From Chara braunii (Eukaryota > Streptophyta > Charophyceae > Charales > Characeae), in contig BFEA01000037.1 of assembly GCA_003427395.1 (NCBI GenBank), forward strand, positions 2,845,183 to 2,873,475: a stretch of 28,293 nt of DNA, given 5' to 3'. Below the pieces are notes generated by a model. It saw nothing but the letters and a program-made list of their open reading frames with translations. It did not search any database and was not told where the DNA came from. Positions within the stretch are counted from its first letter, which is position 1. Every line of letters begins with the position of its first letter. The position numbers and the translations under genes were made by a program. Shown here in pieces: positions 9,930-18,269 of the stretch.

Positions 9930-10427
9930 GCTAACCAACACAAACAGCCTTCTCCTACCCGTCCTGGGCATAGGGTTTGGGTAAAACGTTCAGAACTAAC
10001 AGATGAACAAGACATCTTACGAAAGTTGTTGCCTGTCTATTACGGTCCATGGCAGGTTCTTGCTAGTGTAGGGGCAGATCCGTTTGGACCCTCTTATGTC
10101 CTCGCTGTACCCTCACACATCCGGACCCATCCTGTCTTCCATGCTTCAAAGTTGTTGCCTTTCAGTCCTGCTGATGCGTTCCCTGATTGGCCACAACTGT
10201 TTGGGCCTCCTATCCCTGGAAAGGGATATGAAGTCGAGAGCATTGAAGATCAGTGGGGCACAGGCCCCAACTGTGAATATCTTGTCAAGTTCCTTTTCCA
10301 ACCTCATAGTGAGGACCGTTGGTTTAAAAGAAAGAAACTTCTCAAGTCTGCAAATTCAGTCATGTGGTTCTACGAGGCTGAGCAAACTGGGAAATTGCCC
10401 AGACTGTCTCCTCGTGGACACTCCTAG
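9930..10427 (+). pseudogene. Integrase C-terminus with chromodomain-like tail
   Basis: Directly after the stop at 9927, the same frame gives the integrase C-terminal barrel (GHRVWVKRSEL, then LLPVYYGPWQVL, with the FHASKLLPF motif typical of gypsy integrases). It ends in YEVESIEDQW ... EYLVKFLF ... SEDRWFKRKKLL, which follows the layout of a chromodomain (YEVE-I, YLVKW, W-P/EENL). The final stop is at 10425. In chromodomain elements this tail recognises modified histones and directs insertion. The usual aromatic cage is only partly recognisable, so the call is chromodomain-like. Confidence 0.85.
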
Positions 10428-11913
10428 CTCGGGGTCCTCGGTCCCCGGGAGGGTAGGAATGCAATGAATTGCAGTGCTACAACTGGGCTGTATACTACTT
10501 TTGTCCCTGTTGTTGTCGTCGGAATTTCATCCCACAACCTTGGTTGTTGCATTGCCTGTTTGTTTGTTGTTTGTGTGTTTTGAACCTTGCGGGACTTGAT
10601 CCCGTGACCTGTGGCCTGTGTTTTGTTTGTGAGTGTTGTGCCCTATGGGGCTTGATCCCTGCGTCTGTCACTAGTAGTCTCTGTTTGGTAGTCCTAGGCC
10701 ATTCGGCCTGTTTCTTTTGCTTTGTCATCGGTCTAGGCCCCTCTTCCCCTGTTTCCATCTAGATACAGATAGGTCGTAGGTTGTTGCTTTGGGGAGGCCA
10801 TCCTAGGTCTAGGCGGAGAGTAGAAGTAGTGGGCAGGAAAATTAGTGCGGGTCTTTTTGCATTTTCATTGACTGGGGAAACTCTGCCCGTCCTTGTTGGA
10901 GCGCTGCTGCGCTATTTTGGGCGAGGTCATCTTCTTCTTCGAAGCCCAGCCATAGCTGGGGTTGGGAAAGGACGTTGGAGACTGCACTGCTGCTGTTTCG
11001 CAGCTTTGCATGAGAGCTTCCACGGGACTGTGTTGTTGGGTTTGGGCGCTGCCACTTTCCACTTGGCAGCCATATCTGCTGTTCCTCCTCGCGAGGAACT
11101 CCATCTTCTTCGAAGTTTTGGAATGGTTGTCTCCTTCTTCATCAGGACTTCCAGCGCTTCACATCCGTGTGGGTGCTGAGCTGGCGCTGTTATCCTTAGG
11201 GCTGCTGGTTCAGATTGGCACGTTGTGACAGCTGTGGGGTTACTGCTGCTACGGCAGCCATAGCCTGGGATATGAGGTGGCGAGGAGGAAGAAGAAGACT
11301 CCTGTATATTTCGTTGAACACTTGTTTCTGGTTGTTCGAGGTTGTTGTAAACGCGGCTGTGATTATTGGAACAAGTACTCTGGATTGATTGGATGAGGAT
11401 GAGGGATTGCAGAATTGAAATTCGTTTTTCAATTCTCTGTGTATTTTGAGCTTCCTCTGTACGTATCTTCTCTCCGGTTTTTGTGTGGATTTGCCTCCTT
11501 CGAGTCTACTCTGCAATTGCATGCGTGTATGGGAAGGTGCGAATTTGTTGTGGATTGAAGTTCCATCGGGTACATAACAGTTTTATAAGATGGGAAGCAG
11601 CAAGCATTCTCACATTCACTTACAGCTGTGATTACCCAAAGGAAGAGAGGAAGAAAGGGGGAAAGGGGGGGGGAGGGCGGAGGGGAGGTACTTGAAAGCA
11701 ATGATAAAATCGAGGCATAATGTGCTGCTTTCCACCTTCTTGTATGATTTCACTTTCGCAGAGTGTGCACTCTTTTCCTCCTCAATTGTTCTTGCAATCT
11801 TCTTCGCAAACCTGCTCTTCTTCTTCTTTGGCTCAAAGCTGCTGTTCTTCACCTGCAGATACAGGAGATTTGCAATCTTGGTCATCGAGAAAAAAAGGGA
11901 AAAAAACAGATAG
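10428..11913. other. Non-coding 3' region of the gypsy element and flank
   Basis: Several short frames are open in this G/T-rich stretch, but none shows a recognisable domain and their translations are Cys/Leu-rich shadows. It should hold the 3' untranslated region and possibly the 3' LTR. An uninterrupted 40-nt purine run at 11638-11677 is a candidate polypurine tract, although it lies 1.2 kb past the last stop. No matching LTR was recognised upstream of 5266. Confidence 0.4.
11638..11677 (+). repeat. 40-nt uninterrupted purine tract
   Basis: Only A and G occur over 40 bases, ending in a G-run. It could be the second-strand priming tract of a plus-strand LTR element, or a simple low-complexity tract. 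The distance from the last coding stop is long for the former. Confidence 0.6.
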
Positions 11914-12062
11914 CTGATACAGCCTGATCGCCAAACACTTCTGCAAACGCACATGATACCACTTTTACTCAAAGAAACTGCTGATACACCTGATCACCAA
12001 ACACTTCCACAAACGTACATAACTGATCAGCCTGATCACCAAATACTTCCACAAATGCACAA
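11914..12062. repeat. Three-copy diverged tandem repeat, about 40-bp core
   Basis: Cores at about 11914-11954, 11981-12020 and 12023-12062 share CCTGATC-CCAAACACTTC followed by CAAACGCACAT-like ends. Copies 1 and 2 are separated by 26 unrelated bases; copies 2 and 3 nearly abut. The divergence (C/T and G/A changes) suggests an old array. No coding frame spans it. Confidence 0.8.
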
Positions 12063-12431
12063 ACTGCTAGGACGTTGCCTATATCATTCATATTGACAGT
12101 TATGAAATCTGATGTGACCTGCCAAGATAGCAAGACGACTTCATGTTGATAGCTGGGGCACACTCGGTCTCACAGTAGCATAGAGTAGAATGTCTAACTT
12201 CCACAGACTTCCTTGGAAGCCACAGGTGGCCCACTGGATCAAATGGCCAACCACCACCTCTCCCTTTCCGGTGATTCGTGATTTGAGCTACGACTCCCTT
12301 TCTGGCGAAGGGTAGTTTCCACCACCCATCACCACTGCATCTGCAAAAACTGATGTACTAGAGAAGTCTGTGGGAGTTGGACATTGGATCTAGCACCAGT
12401 TTTCACAGATGCCCTGGTGGTTGGTGGTTTG
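12063..12431. other. Non-coding, no gene recognised
   Basis: Contains related CACCAC/GTGGTG-rich phrases (GGTTTGAACCACCACTCCCT at 12427-12446, and a similar phrase near 12280-12330), but no frame with a recognisable protein. Confidence 0.4.
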
Positions 12432-13001
12432 AACCACCACTCCCTTTCTGTTACCACACTGGTTTCAGTTGCCCACGAACGCCTGGCTCATTCACCACAC
12501 CTGCCTTGAGCAGAAAGGCATCGCGTTGCCGTGGTGCCCCGCCTGCAGGGAAGGATTCCCCTCGTGAAAGGTAAATGAGTCCATAGACTCCAATGCCCAG
12601 TGGCAGTCCTTACTTGGAGGTGGTGGGCCCAGATCTGGAATGAGCTGGAAACTGGGGAAATATGGCCCTGGGATTGGAGAGCGATCCTGTGTGGTCTGTG
12701 GACCGTTCAGACCGCCCACGCCCCACCCTTCACAGCTAACATGTTTGCACTGGGCAGAAAGGTGGTCTTGTGGGCCCTCTGGCGTCAACGATGTGTCGTG
12801 GTTCGAGAGGGTACACACACAGCACAAGGGGAGACTACTGAGACAATCAAGACCGTCATTGGAACAGAGATCAGGGCCCAGTGGAACGAAGTGATCCAAA
12901 GGATGGCAGGCCTGTCCAAAAAGTCGGACATTGAACAATGCATTACTGAATTTTGTAAGGCATGGCTGGGGGGGAACGTGGGGAAAAAATGGCAGGGATA
13001 A
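12432..13001 (+). pseudogene. LINE ORF2 C-terminal fragment (zf-RVT and tail), 5'-truncated copy
   Basis: One frame reads LPHWFQLPTNAWLIHHTCLE ... WCPACRE and hits a stop. After a frameshift, the frame at 12579-13001 reads VHRLQCPVAVLTWRWW and continues to VVLWALWRQRC and a Glu/Lys-rich end, with the stop at 12999. This gives the C-X2-C and H-X3-C pairs of the zf-RVT module and then a Trp-rich tail. It follows the same plan as the large LINE at 23760-24300 (LPVNQWLHTRRC, CSIC, HCVVHC, TLWVIWKERC) but is clearly diverged, so it is a different LINE family or an older copy. Only the last ~190 residues of ORF2 remain, as expected for 5' truncation during reverse transcription. Confidence 0.8.
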
Positions 13002-13618
13002 AATGGGAAGGCTGGCAGCTGGAGGACCAACAGAAATGGATGCTCCCCAGAAGAACTATCCTCTTTGCTTCTATGATTGGACTGTATCTGAGGTCAATAC
13101 CCCTCTCCCCCCCTCTCTGAGTTTCTTGATCCCTTTCCCCTCCCTCGGAACACTCTGGTAGATCTTGATTGGTTTGGAGGGAGGTTAGAGGCCCTCTGCT
13201 CTGCATGTTCAGGAAGCGACCGTCGGGTGGAGGTGGAGGGCTGTCGCATCAATCTCCAGTCGCTCCCTGGGGTCTGCTGCCCGGGGCCTGCCACGACACC
13301 CTTTGTGCCCTCCCCGAACAAGCTGGGGAAGGGGCCTCCCTCCATTTTCTGTTTGCAACCATGCGAGACTCTGATATCTGAAGCGGTCCTTTCCTCATAA
13401 GAAGGTGCTCCTGTACAGTCAATCCCCTGGTCAGACAGGGCTATCAATGCTGGCAGGCACTAAGAGTTTTTAACCATGCGAGACTCTGAACCACAATGTT
13501 TAGGGACACTGGACCCGTTTTCCAGCAGGTGCTGCTCCACACCAATAGATGGGGAATCCCCGGGAGTACTAGCGGTGTCTGCTCCTATCAGCATGGCTAG
13601 CATCAGCTCGGGTTGTCC

Positions 13619-13622
<4 letters not shown>
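13002..13622 (+). other. Probable 3' untranslated region of the truncated LINE
   Basis: This lies between the LINE stop and a 28-A run. Minus-strand frames are open but unrecognised. It contains an 18-bp direct repeat (13357 and 13472). No other gene is seen. Confidence 0.5.
13357..13489. repeat. 18-bp direct repeats flanking a 97-bp segment
   Basis: AACCATGCGAGACTCTGA occurs perfectly at 13357-13374 and 13472-13489. The 97 bases between them end in a short T run. The arrangement resembles a target-site duplication around a small insertion, or a partial tandem duplication. Confidence 0.8.

Positions 13623-13650
<28 letters not shown>
13623..13650 (+). repeat. 28-A homopolymer, probable LINE poly(A) tail
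   Basis: 28 consecutive A follow the LINE fragment on the same strand. A 3' poly(A) tail on a 5'-truncated copy is the expected product of target-primed reverse transcription. The flanking target-site duplication could not be identified. Confidence 0.7.
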
Positions 13651-13651
<1 letters not shown>

Positions 13652-13760
13652 AATGCTTTTTCAGTTGACCAATTTCGTTTGCTGATCTGGCAGCCAGAGC
13701 TCTGCTTTTCCATCTTCAGAAACCGGCCCCACTCCAGAGGCCATTCACGAAAAGGAGGGG

Positions 13761-13950
13761 CTTAAACCACCAGTACTTGGCCCAATGCCCCTGCGCGCCA
13801 GTTTTTGCCGAAGCGCCGGGGTACCGTTTCAATTTTTTTTTGGCTGGCGCTTCCAGCCATTGTGGTCCGGTACCCCGAAGCTCTAAAGGCGCGGCGTGTT
13901 AACGGGGAAGCGCCGCGGCCGATAGCTGGGCCAAGTACTGGTGGTTTAAG
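13761..13950. mobile_element. Small MITE with perfect terminal inverted repeats and TTAA flanks
   Basis: The left end 13761-13784 and right end 13927-13950 are perfect inverted complements over 24 bases. The core TIR is ACCACCAGTACTTGGCCCA, flanked on both sides by TTAA (13762-13765 and 13946-13949). If TTAA is the duplicated target, the element is 180 bp, the target choice of piggyBac-type and some other DNA transposons. An inner perfect 10-bp inverted pair, CGGGGTACCG at 13817-13826 and CGGTACCCCG at 13868-13877, makes the interior self-complementary too. There is no coding capacity. Since TTAA is itself palindromic, it may instead belong to the TIR. Confidence 0.8.
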
Positions 13951-14116
13951 AAAAATGCTGACCACCGAAGTTCACATAACCTGCTAAAATGGTGAAGAAT
14001 CCCAGGATGGTGCTAAACAATGTAAACATCCACACTTGCCTCCACATCTCTGATGTACGTTCTCCGTTTCTCAATGGCAATTCGGTCACAATACGTACAT
14101 TTTGCACTTCATAGCT
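13951..14116. other. Short spacer between foldback elements
   Basis: No gene seen. The last part (TTTTGCACTTCATAGC, near 14100-14115) resembles TTTGCACATTTCG phrases found inside the neighbouring foldback repeats. Confidence 0.4.
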
Positions 14117-14783
14117 CCATAAAGACCTTCAGGGATTGGAAATGAGAGATAGGGGTGTTGCTGCACTGACCACATGACCATGTAATTGGCCCTCTTTCAA
14201 ACAACTGGTAGTTTCTTTCTTGAGAAAACTAGGGCGCTGTCATGGTTTAAGTTTCTAAATACATATGAAACTGCCGTTTTGGAGTTCAGTCCCCTCTGAA
14301 GCTTACACTGCAGGCCAAACTCCTCTGTCGCGTGGCTGTCGCAGGGCGGAGTTTGTAACCGCAGTCTAGTCATCCACGCTGGAGGGCCAGGCCGTTTTCC
14401 AAAAAGAAGAAGAAGAAGAAGAAGAAGAAGAAGAAGAAAAGAAAAGATCGTGGCGCTGTATCTTTTCTTTTTTTCTTCTCGTTTCTTCTTTCTTTTTTTG
14501 GAAAACGGCCTGGCCCTGCAACATGGATGACTAGACTGCAGTTACAGACTCTGCCCTGCGAGAGCCACGCTACGGAGGAGTGTGGCCTGCAGTGTAAACT
14601 TCAGAGGGGACTGGACTCCAAAACGGCAGTTTCAAACGTATTCAGAAACTCAAACCATGATAGCGCCCTAGTTTTCTCAACAAAGAAACTACCAGTTGTT
14701 TGAAAGAGGGCCAATTACATGGTCATGTAGTCAGTGCAGCAACATCCCTATCTCTCATTTCCAATCCCTGAAGGTCTTTATGG
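14117..14783. mobile_element. Foldback element: ~670-bp long palindrome
   Basis: The left arm (14117 to about 14448) and right arm (about 14460 to 14783) are inverted copies of each other over roughly 320 bases with scattered mismatches. Matching blocks include CCATAAAGACCTTCAGGGAT, GGCCCTCTTTCAAACAACTG, AACTGCCGTTTTGGAGT and GGCCAGGCCGTTTTCC. The centre is a perfect 12-bp stem (14437-14448 with 14460-14471) around an 11-nt loop, CGTGGCGCTGT. The inner arms are purine-rich on the left, including a (GAA)n run at about 14406-14437, and pyrimidine-rich on the right. There is no coding capacity. It fits a large foldback MITE or an inverted duplication of one element. Confidence 0.9.
14406..14437. 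repeat. (GAA)n microsatellite inside the palindrome arm
   Basis: About ten GAA triplets occur in the left arm. The facing right arm is an interrupted CTT/TTTC tract, so expansion happened mainly on one side after the palindrome formed. Confidence 0.85.
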
Positions 14784-14790
14784 GGCATAT

Positions 14791-15190
14791 CTTGCTCCAC
14801 TACTCTCGAAATGTGCAAAAAGAGAGTGAATCTTCCGCTAGCGCATGGAAAGATACAGCGCCATGATTTTTGTCGTTTGTGCAACGGGAATACAGGGGCC
14901 CAACGGGAATACAGGGGCCCAACGGGATACACATGCTGACATTTCTTTTCTTTTTTTTGTTCTCTTTTTTTTTTTTTTTTCCTTCTCAGATATCCCGACT
15001 TATGTGTGTGCATCTTTCCATGTTCTAGCGGAAGATTCACTCTCGTTTTGCACATTTCGGGAGTAGTGTAACCCCCCTCGCTCCAGTACTCTCGAAATGT
15101 GCAAAACGAGAGTGAATCTTCCGCTAGAATATGGAGAGATACAGCGCCATGATTTTTACCTTTTGTGCATGTCAAGAATAGTGGAGCAAG
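14791..15190. mobile_element. Nested inverted-repeat element with 12-bp ends
   Basis: The ends CTTGCTCCACTA (14791-14802) and TAGTGGAGCAAG (15179-15190) are perfect inverted complements. Inside is a ~80-bp module in three copies: 14801-14883 direct, 15011-15065 inverted and shorter, 15087-15169 direct. All share the phrase TGCAAAA-GAGAGTGAATCT. The two direct copies also contain GATACAGCGCCATGATTTTT, whose inverted form is the centre of the palindrome to the left. Minus-strand frames across it are by-products of the repeats. It abuts the preceding foldback with only 7 bases between. Confidence 0.8.
14882..14938. repeat. 19-bp tandem repeat, 2.5 copies
   Basis: CAACGGGAATACAGGGGCC is perfectly repeated at 14882-14900 and 14901-14919, followed by a partial third copy. 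Confidence 0.9.
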
Positions 15191-15198
15191 GCCCTCTG

Positions 15199-15356
15199 TT
15201 TTTTTTTTTTTTTTTCAATCTTGGCCCCGTTGCGTGGCTGGCCACGGCTGCCATGCCTCGGCCACATCCAAGATTAAAAAAAAAAAAAAAAAGAAGAGAG
15301 AGCATCTTGTCGCCTGGCTGGGCCACGGCCGCGATGCCTCGGCCACGTCCAAGATT
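15199..15356. repeat. T17/A17-bounded hairpin plus a second tandem copy
   Basis: A 17-T run (15199-15215) followed by AATCTTGG mirrors CCAAGATT followed by a 17-A run (15276-15292). A GC-rich core with GGCTGGCCACGG and CCTCGGCCAC lies between them. A second diverged copy of the core, also ending in CCAAGATT, follows at about 15303-15356 and then (TAA)n to about 15371. The period is about 80 bp. Confidence 0.85.
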
Positions 15357-15372
15357 AAATAATAATAATAAT

Positions 15373-15398
15373 TGCAAGGAAAATGACCAATAGCGAAC
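15373..15398 (-). mobile_element. Second copy of the LTR terminus seen at 3905
   Basis: These 26 bases match 3905-3930 at 25 positions and then diverge within a few bases. No PBS complement is next to it; instead a (TAA)n tract precedes. It may be a solo LTR, a truncated LTR or an insertion of a related family. Confidence 0.55.
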
Positions 15399-15889
15399 TC
15401 CAGAAACCCAGCAGCATCGAGATTTCGCAGCTTAGAAATTCCAACAAATTGGAGAGATTCGCGCGAGCGCCTGTCGGTAAGCGCTCCCGCCCGCGCCAAA
15501 TTTTGAAGCGCTGTGCCCTCAAGTAAGCGCAAATTTTCGCGCATGTTCTGCATACGCCATCGCTGACTACGGCACACGCCATCGTTGAAGGGGAGACAAG
15601 GGTGTCGCTGTCTCCCACCGCGCCTTCGGGCGCGGCCATGTGGGCAAGTAGGGAACGAAGTGCGCGAGTCGAAGGCATGCACCAACACCTGCATTTCGTG
15701 AGACCAGGACAAGCCGCTAGGAAGGACGACCAAGTTGCAGCAGCCAACACCGTCGGTAAGGCCACACGTCGTTCGCTGAAGGTTGTTGTAAAGAAGATCC
15801 GGCCCCCACGCTGCACCTACTGGAGCGGCCATATCGACAACGGAAACGTCTTCGACCTAGTATCGGATCTCGTCAAGTGAGAAGTCATC
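15399..15889. other. GC-rich stretch, coding status unclear
   Basis: A 92-codon plus-strand frame ends at 15880 and a longer minus-strand frame crosses the region; neither has a recognised domain, and both may be chance in GC-rich DNA. If 15373 is an LTR end, this is LTR body. Confidence 0.35.
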
Positions 15890-17078
15890 GGCCCCCCACT
15901 AACGCTCATTTCCCTTCCTTGTTTCGCTCCTCCGCTATCCCTCCTCCCTCTCCCACCCAGTCATCTATCCAACTCATATCCTCTCACTCACCGGCGCACC
16001 CTTCCATCCATCTTCTACCTTCCCACCCGTTTTTCCATCTATACCTGCCCAGCACCATCCCTTGCCCCTAGCTTCTCCTCGGCCCACCCAATATCAATCT
16101 TTCGCGATCCCAGGCCCACTCTCAAATAATAAGTCTTCTTCTCACTCCCGTCGACCGGCACCTCATATACCTTCCCCTACGACCCGCTTCCATCATCCTT
16201 CCCCGACTCCTCTCTCCTCCTCATATCATCTCGTACCCCGACATCTCATCCCTTTTTTCGATCTTCTATCTTCCCTCACATATAGTTTCTTACACATTTA
16301 TCCATCCGCTAGATCTTCATCGAACCTTCCACCTATTTCTCCCTTGAGGTACACCATTCCCCTCCCCTCGCCTCAGCTTCCACTCACCTTTCCCCTCGTT
16401 TATTTCTTCCGTTATTTCACAAGTTCATCCATTCCCCAAAATTACTCGTCTCCAAATAACCCCCCATTGTTTCAAGGCCGAGTTGCTCGCCTCTCAGCGA
16501 TCTTGCCCAATGTCTCCTACCTCTTTTCGATCCCGCGATCCTCAGCCCCCAGAATCTTATCCACCCGCCCACCCACTCTCCCATACACTCACCCAGCCAC
16601 CCCTTCGTATAGATTCCCACTCGTCCATCCATTCCTCCGCCCACGTTCGCTTCAGTGAGGTCTCATAGACCATTCACTCCCAAAGGATACTCCCCTCTGT
16701 TCTTATTGCCCTGCCTCCTGCCTCTCCCCCTACCTATCCCCGGTCCATACCCACGGTATCACGTCTCCATCTTGTCGCCCTGTATCCTACCCATCCCTCC
16801 TCATATTCACCTATCTCGACAACATTTTTCCAGAATTTCCCCCCTACTTAATCATAGGTTCCATTCCTTCACCAGCGGAAGAAGTCTTCTCCCCTGGCGG
16901 TGCCCCTGGCCCTACGGCGACCCTCTCATATCGTCGTAACAACGTTCCTCTCCTATCTCCCCAGCAGTAATCTCGCCTTCTCCTACACCATCACTTCACT
17001 AGACCACTCATACAGGTTGAAGGGGTAGACGGATCTGTTAGTGTCGAGACAGGTGGGTACTTCACGTTCGTGTCGAGA
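15890..17078 (+). other. Pyrimidine-rich leader of the LINE (probable 5' UTR)
   Basis: About 1.1 kb extremely rich in C and T on the plus strand, switching abruptly near 17000 to the purine-richer coding sequence. The open frame at 16062-16658 is Ser/Pro-rich with no domain and is best read as a by-product of the bias. LINEs often have long 5' UTRs with internal promoters. The element's true 5' end was not found. Confidence 0.55.
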
Positions 17079-18269
17079 ATGGCTTCGTCAACCCAAAGTG
17101 CGGGCACAACAACTGCACATATAGGGGAAAAAGGATTCAACGTAATCGACAATGAAGCGCTCAAATTCTTGATAGACAAAACGCGTGCCCAAGGGATACA
17201 AACCACAGAGTTACAAAGCATGGATGGAAAGGAAGAGGAAGTTATTGTCTGGAAATATCCGGAAGGAAAGGTCGCAGAGCTGGACGAACTGCACGAAAAC
17301 CACGCGGTAGTGTTCAACTTTACTCACAATGGAGCAGAACTCCAGCCACCTGAAAAGAGGAAATGGGTGATAGAAACAATTAAGAAGGAGCTGAAACTCA
17401 AGCAATCAGGGGAAACGTTTACCTTGCAGAACCTGGGTAGGAACAATATCATGGCCCTATTCGTTCGAGAGGAACATGCCAAGGCTGCAGCTGACCTGCA
17501 GTCCAGAAACTGCAACGGATCCGTATGCTCGATCACCAAATGGAAGAAAGTGACTACGCAGAGACAAAACCCAGTCTTTGCGGCCTCTTATAAGTAGACA
17601 CTACTGAGAGAGAACTTTTGGGTTCAGTTCGACAATATCCTGCCGGGGTTCCATGGTCTACTGGTTGATAGGCTAGAGAGACAGTATCCAACTAACATGA
17701 TTCTCAAATGGATCCTCCCAACACTAGAATTTCTGGGCCCGCACTGCGGTTCCATGACAGCGGTACTGGAAGTCAAAACAGAAAGCCCCCCGGTCTTCCC
17801 ACATACCAGGAAGATGCAGATTGAAGACAGAGTGATAGAAATTAAAGTCTCAACCAAAACTTCCCCGATCTGCTTTCGATGCAGGGAACGGGGTCACATG
17901 GGAACAAACCCGAACTGCCCGAAGTATCTGAAACAGCCGAAGGAGCTTAAACTCCTCCCTACTATGATGGTAGAAGTGGAGGAGGCCCCGAGAATCTGGT
18001 TCGTCACTGACAGCAATTACAATGGTTGGGTCTTCGACGACAACCTGGACGAACCAGCCTGGGTTTGGCACTACGCCGACCAGGAGCCCACAGTTAAGAA
18101 ACCCAACGTTTTTCCTCCGGCTGATAGTAGGTGGCAGAAAAAGGCAACAGGAAAGGTGTCAGGCAACCCTTCGCGGATCAACACAGATCCTTTGATAGAC
18201 TCACGAGTGATTAGGGAAGAGAAAGATAGAGAGGACTTGTTATGGGACCTGGAGGCGGTCAGGGAATAA
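17079..18269 (+). pseudogene. LINE ORF1 protein, N-terminal part with DUF4283-like region and zinc knuckle
   Basis: The ATG at 17079 opens a frame stopped at 17595 and again at 18267, with no frame change between. The first ~175 residues include GETFTLQNLGRNNIMALFV, and past the first stop come FWVQFDNILPGFHG and a WILPTLEFLG segment. This is the pattern of the DUF4283-like RNA-binding region of plant LINE ORF1 proteins. A knuckle at about 17872-17919 reads CFRCRERGHMGTNPNC, spacing C-X2-C-X4-H-X6-C, two residues longer than usual. The protein would bind element RNA. I take one ORF broken by stops, since both pieces share a frame and family order. Confidence 0.75.

Larger units (their letters stand above)
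5266..10427 (+). mobile_element. Degenerate Ty3/gypsy retrotransposon with chromodomain-like tail (coding part)
   Basis: In order on the plus strand: coiled-coil/Pro-rich Gag, CCHC-like knuckle, aspartic protease, RT, RNase H, HHCC zinc finger plus DDE integrase, and a chromodomain-like C-terminus. RT-RNaseH before integrase is the Ty3/gypsy order, and the tail places it with the chromodomain-bearing lineages. Gag and protease share one frame, so a single Gag-Pol polyprotein is likely. The region is broken by about a dozen in-frame stops and several frameshifts, and the protease has lost its catalytic Asp, so the copy is inactive. LTR ends are unresolved: no obvious long direct match between the flanks was seen by eye. 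Confidence 0.93.

Noticed and set aside
10469-11228. Several Cys/Leu-rich open frames after the gypsy stop
   Set aside because: Overlapping frames on both strands, no recognisable domain, and position in the expected 3' untranslated region.
11914-12062. Possible CRISPR-like array
   Set aside because: Only three diverged copies, unequal spacers of 26 and 2 bases, and a eukaryotic transposon context.
13094-13447. 117-codon minus-strand frame
   Set aside because: Overlaps the LINE 3' region and one of the direct repeats; no domain and no homologous pattern recognised.
14723-15175. 150-codon minus-strand frame
   Set aside because: It lies entirely within the inverted/direct repeat element; repeated peptide phrases mirror the DNA repeats and homopolymers.
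15215-15832. 205-codon minus-strand frame
   Set aside because: It crosses poly(A/T), a (TAA)n tract and the LTR-like terminus, so it cannot be a natural gene; no domain seen.
16062-16658. 198-codon Ser/Pro-rich frame
   Set aside because: It follows from C/T-biased DNA in the LINE leader, shows no domain, and overlaps other open frames of the same composition.
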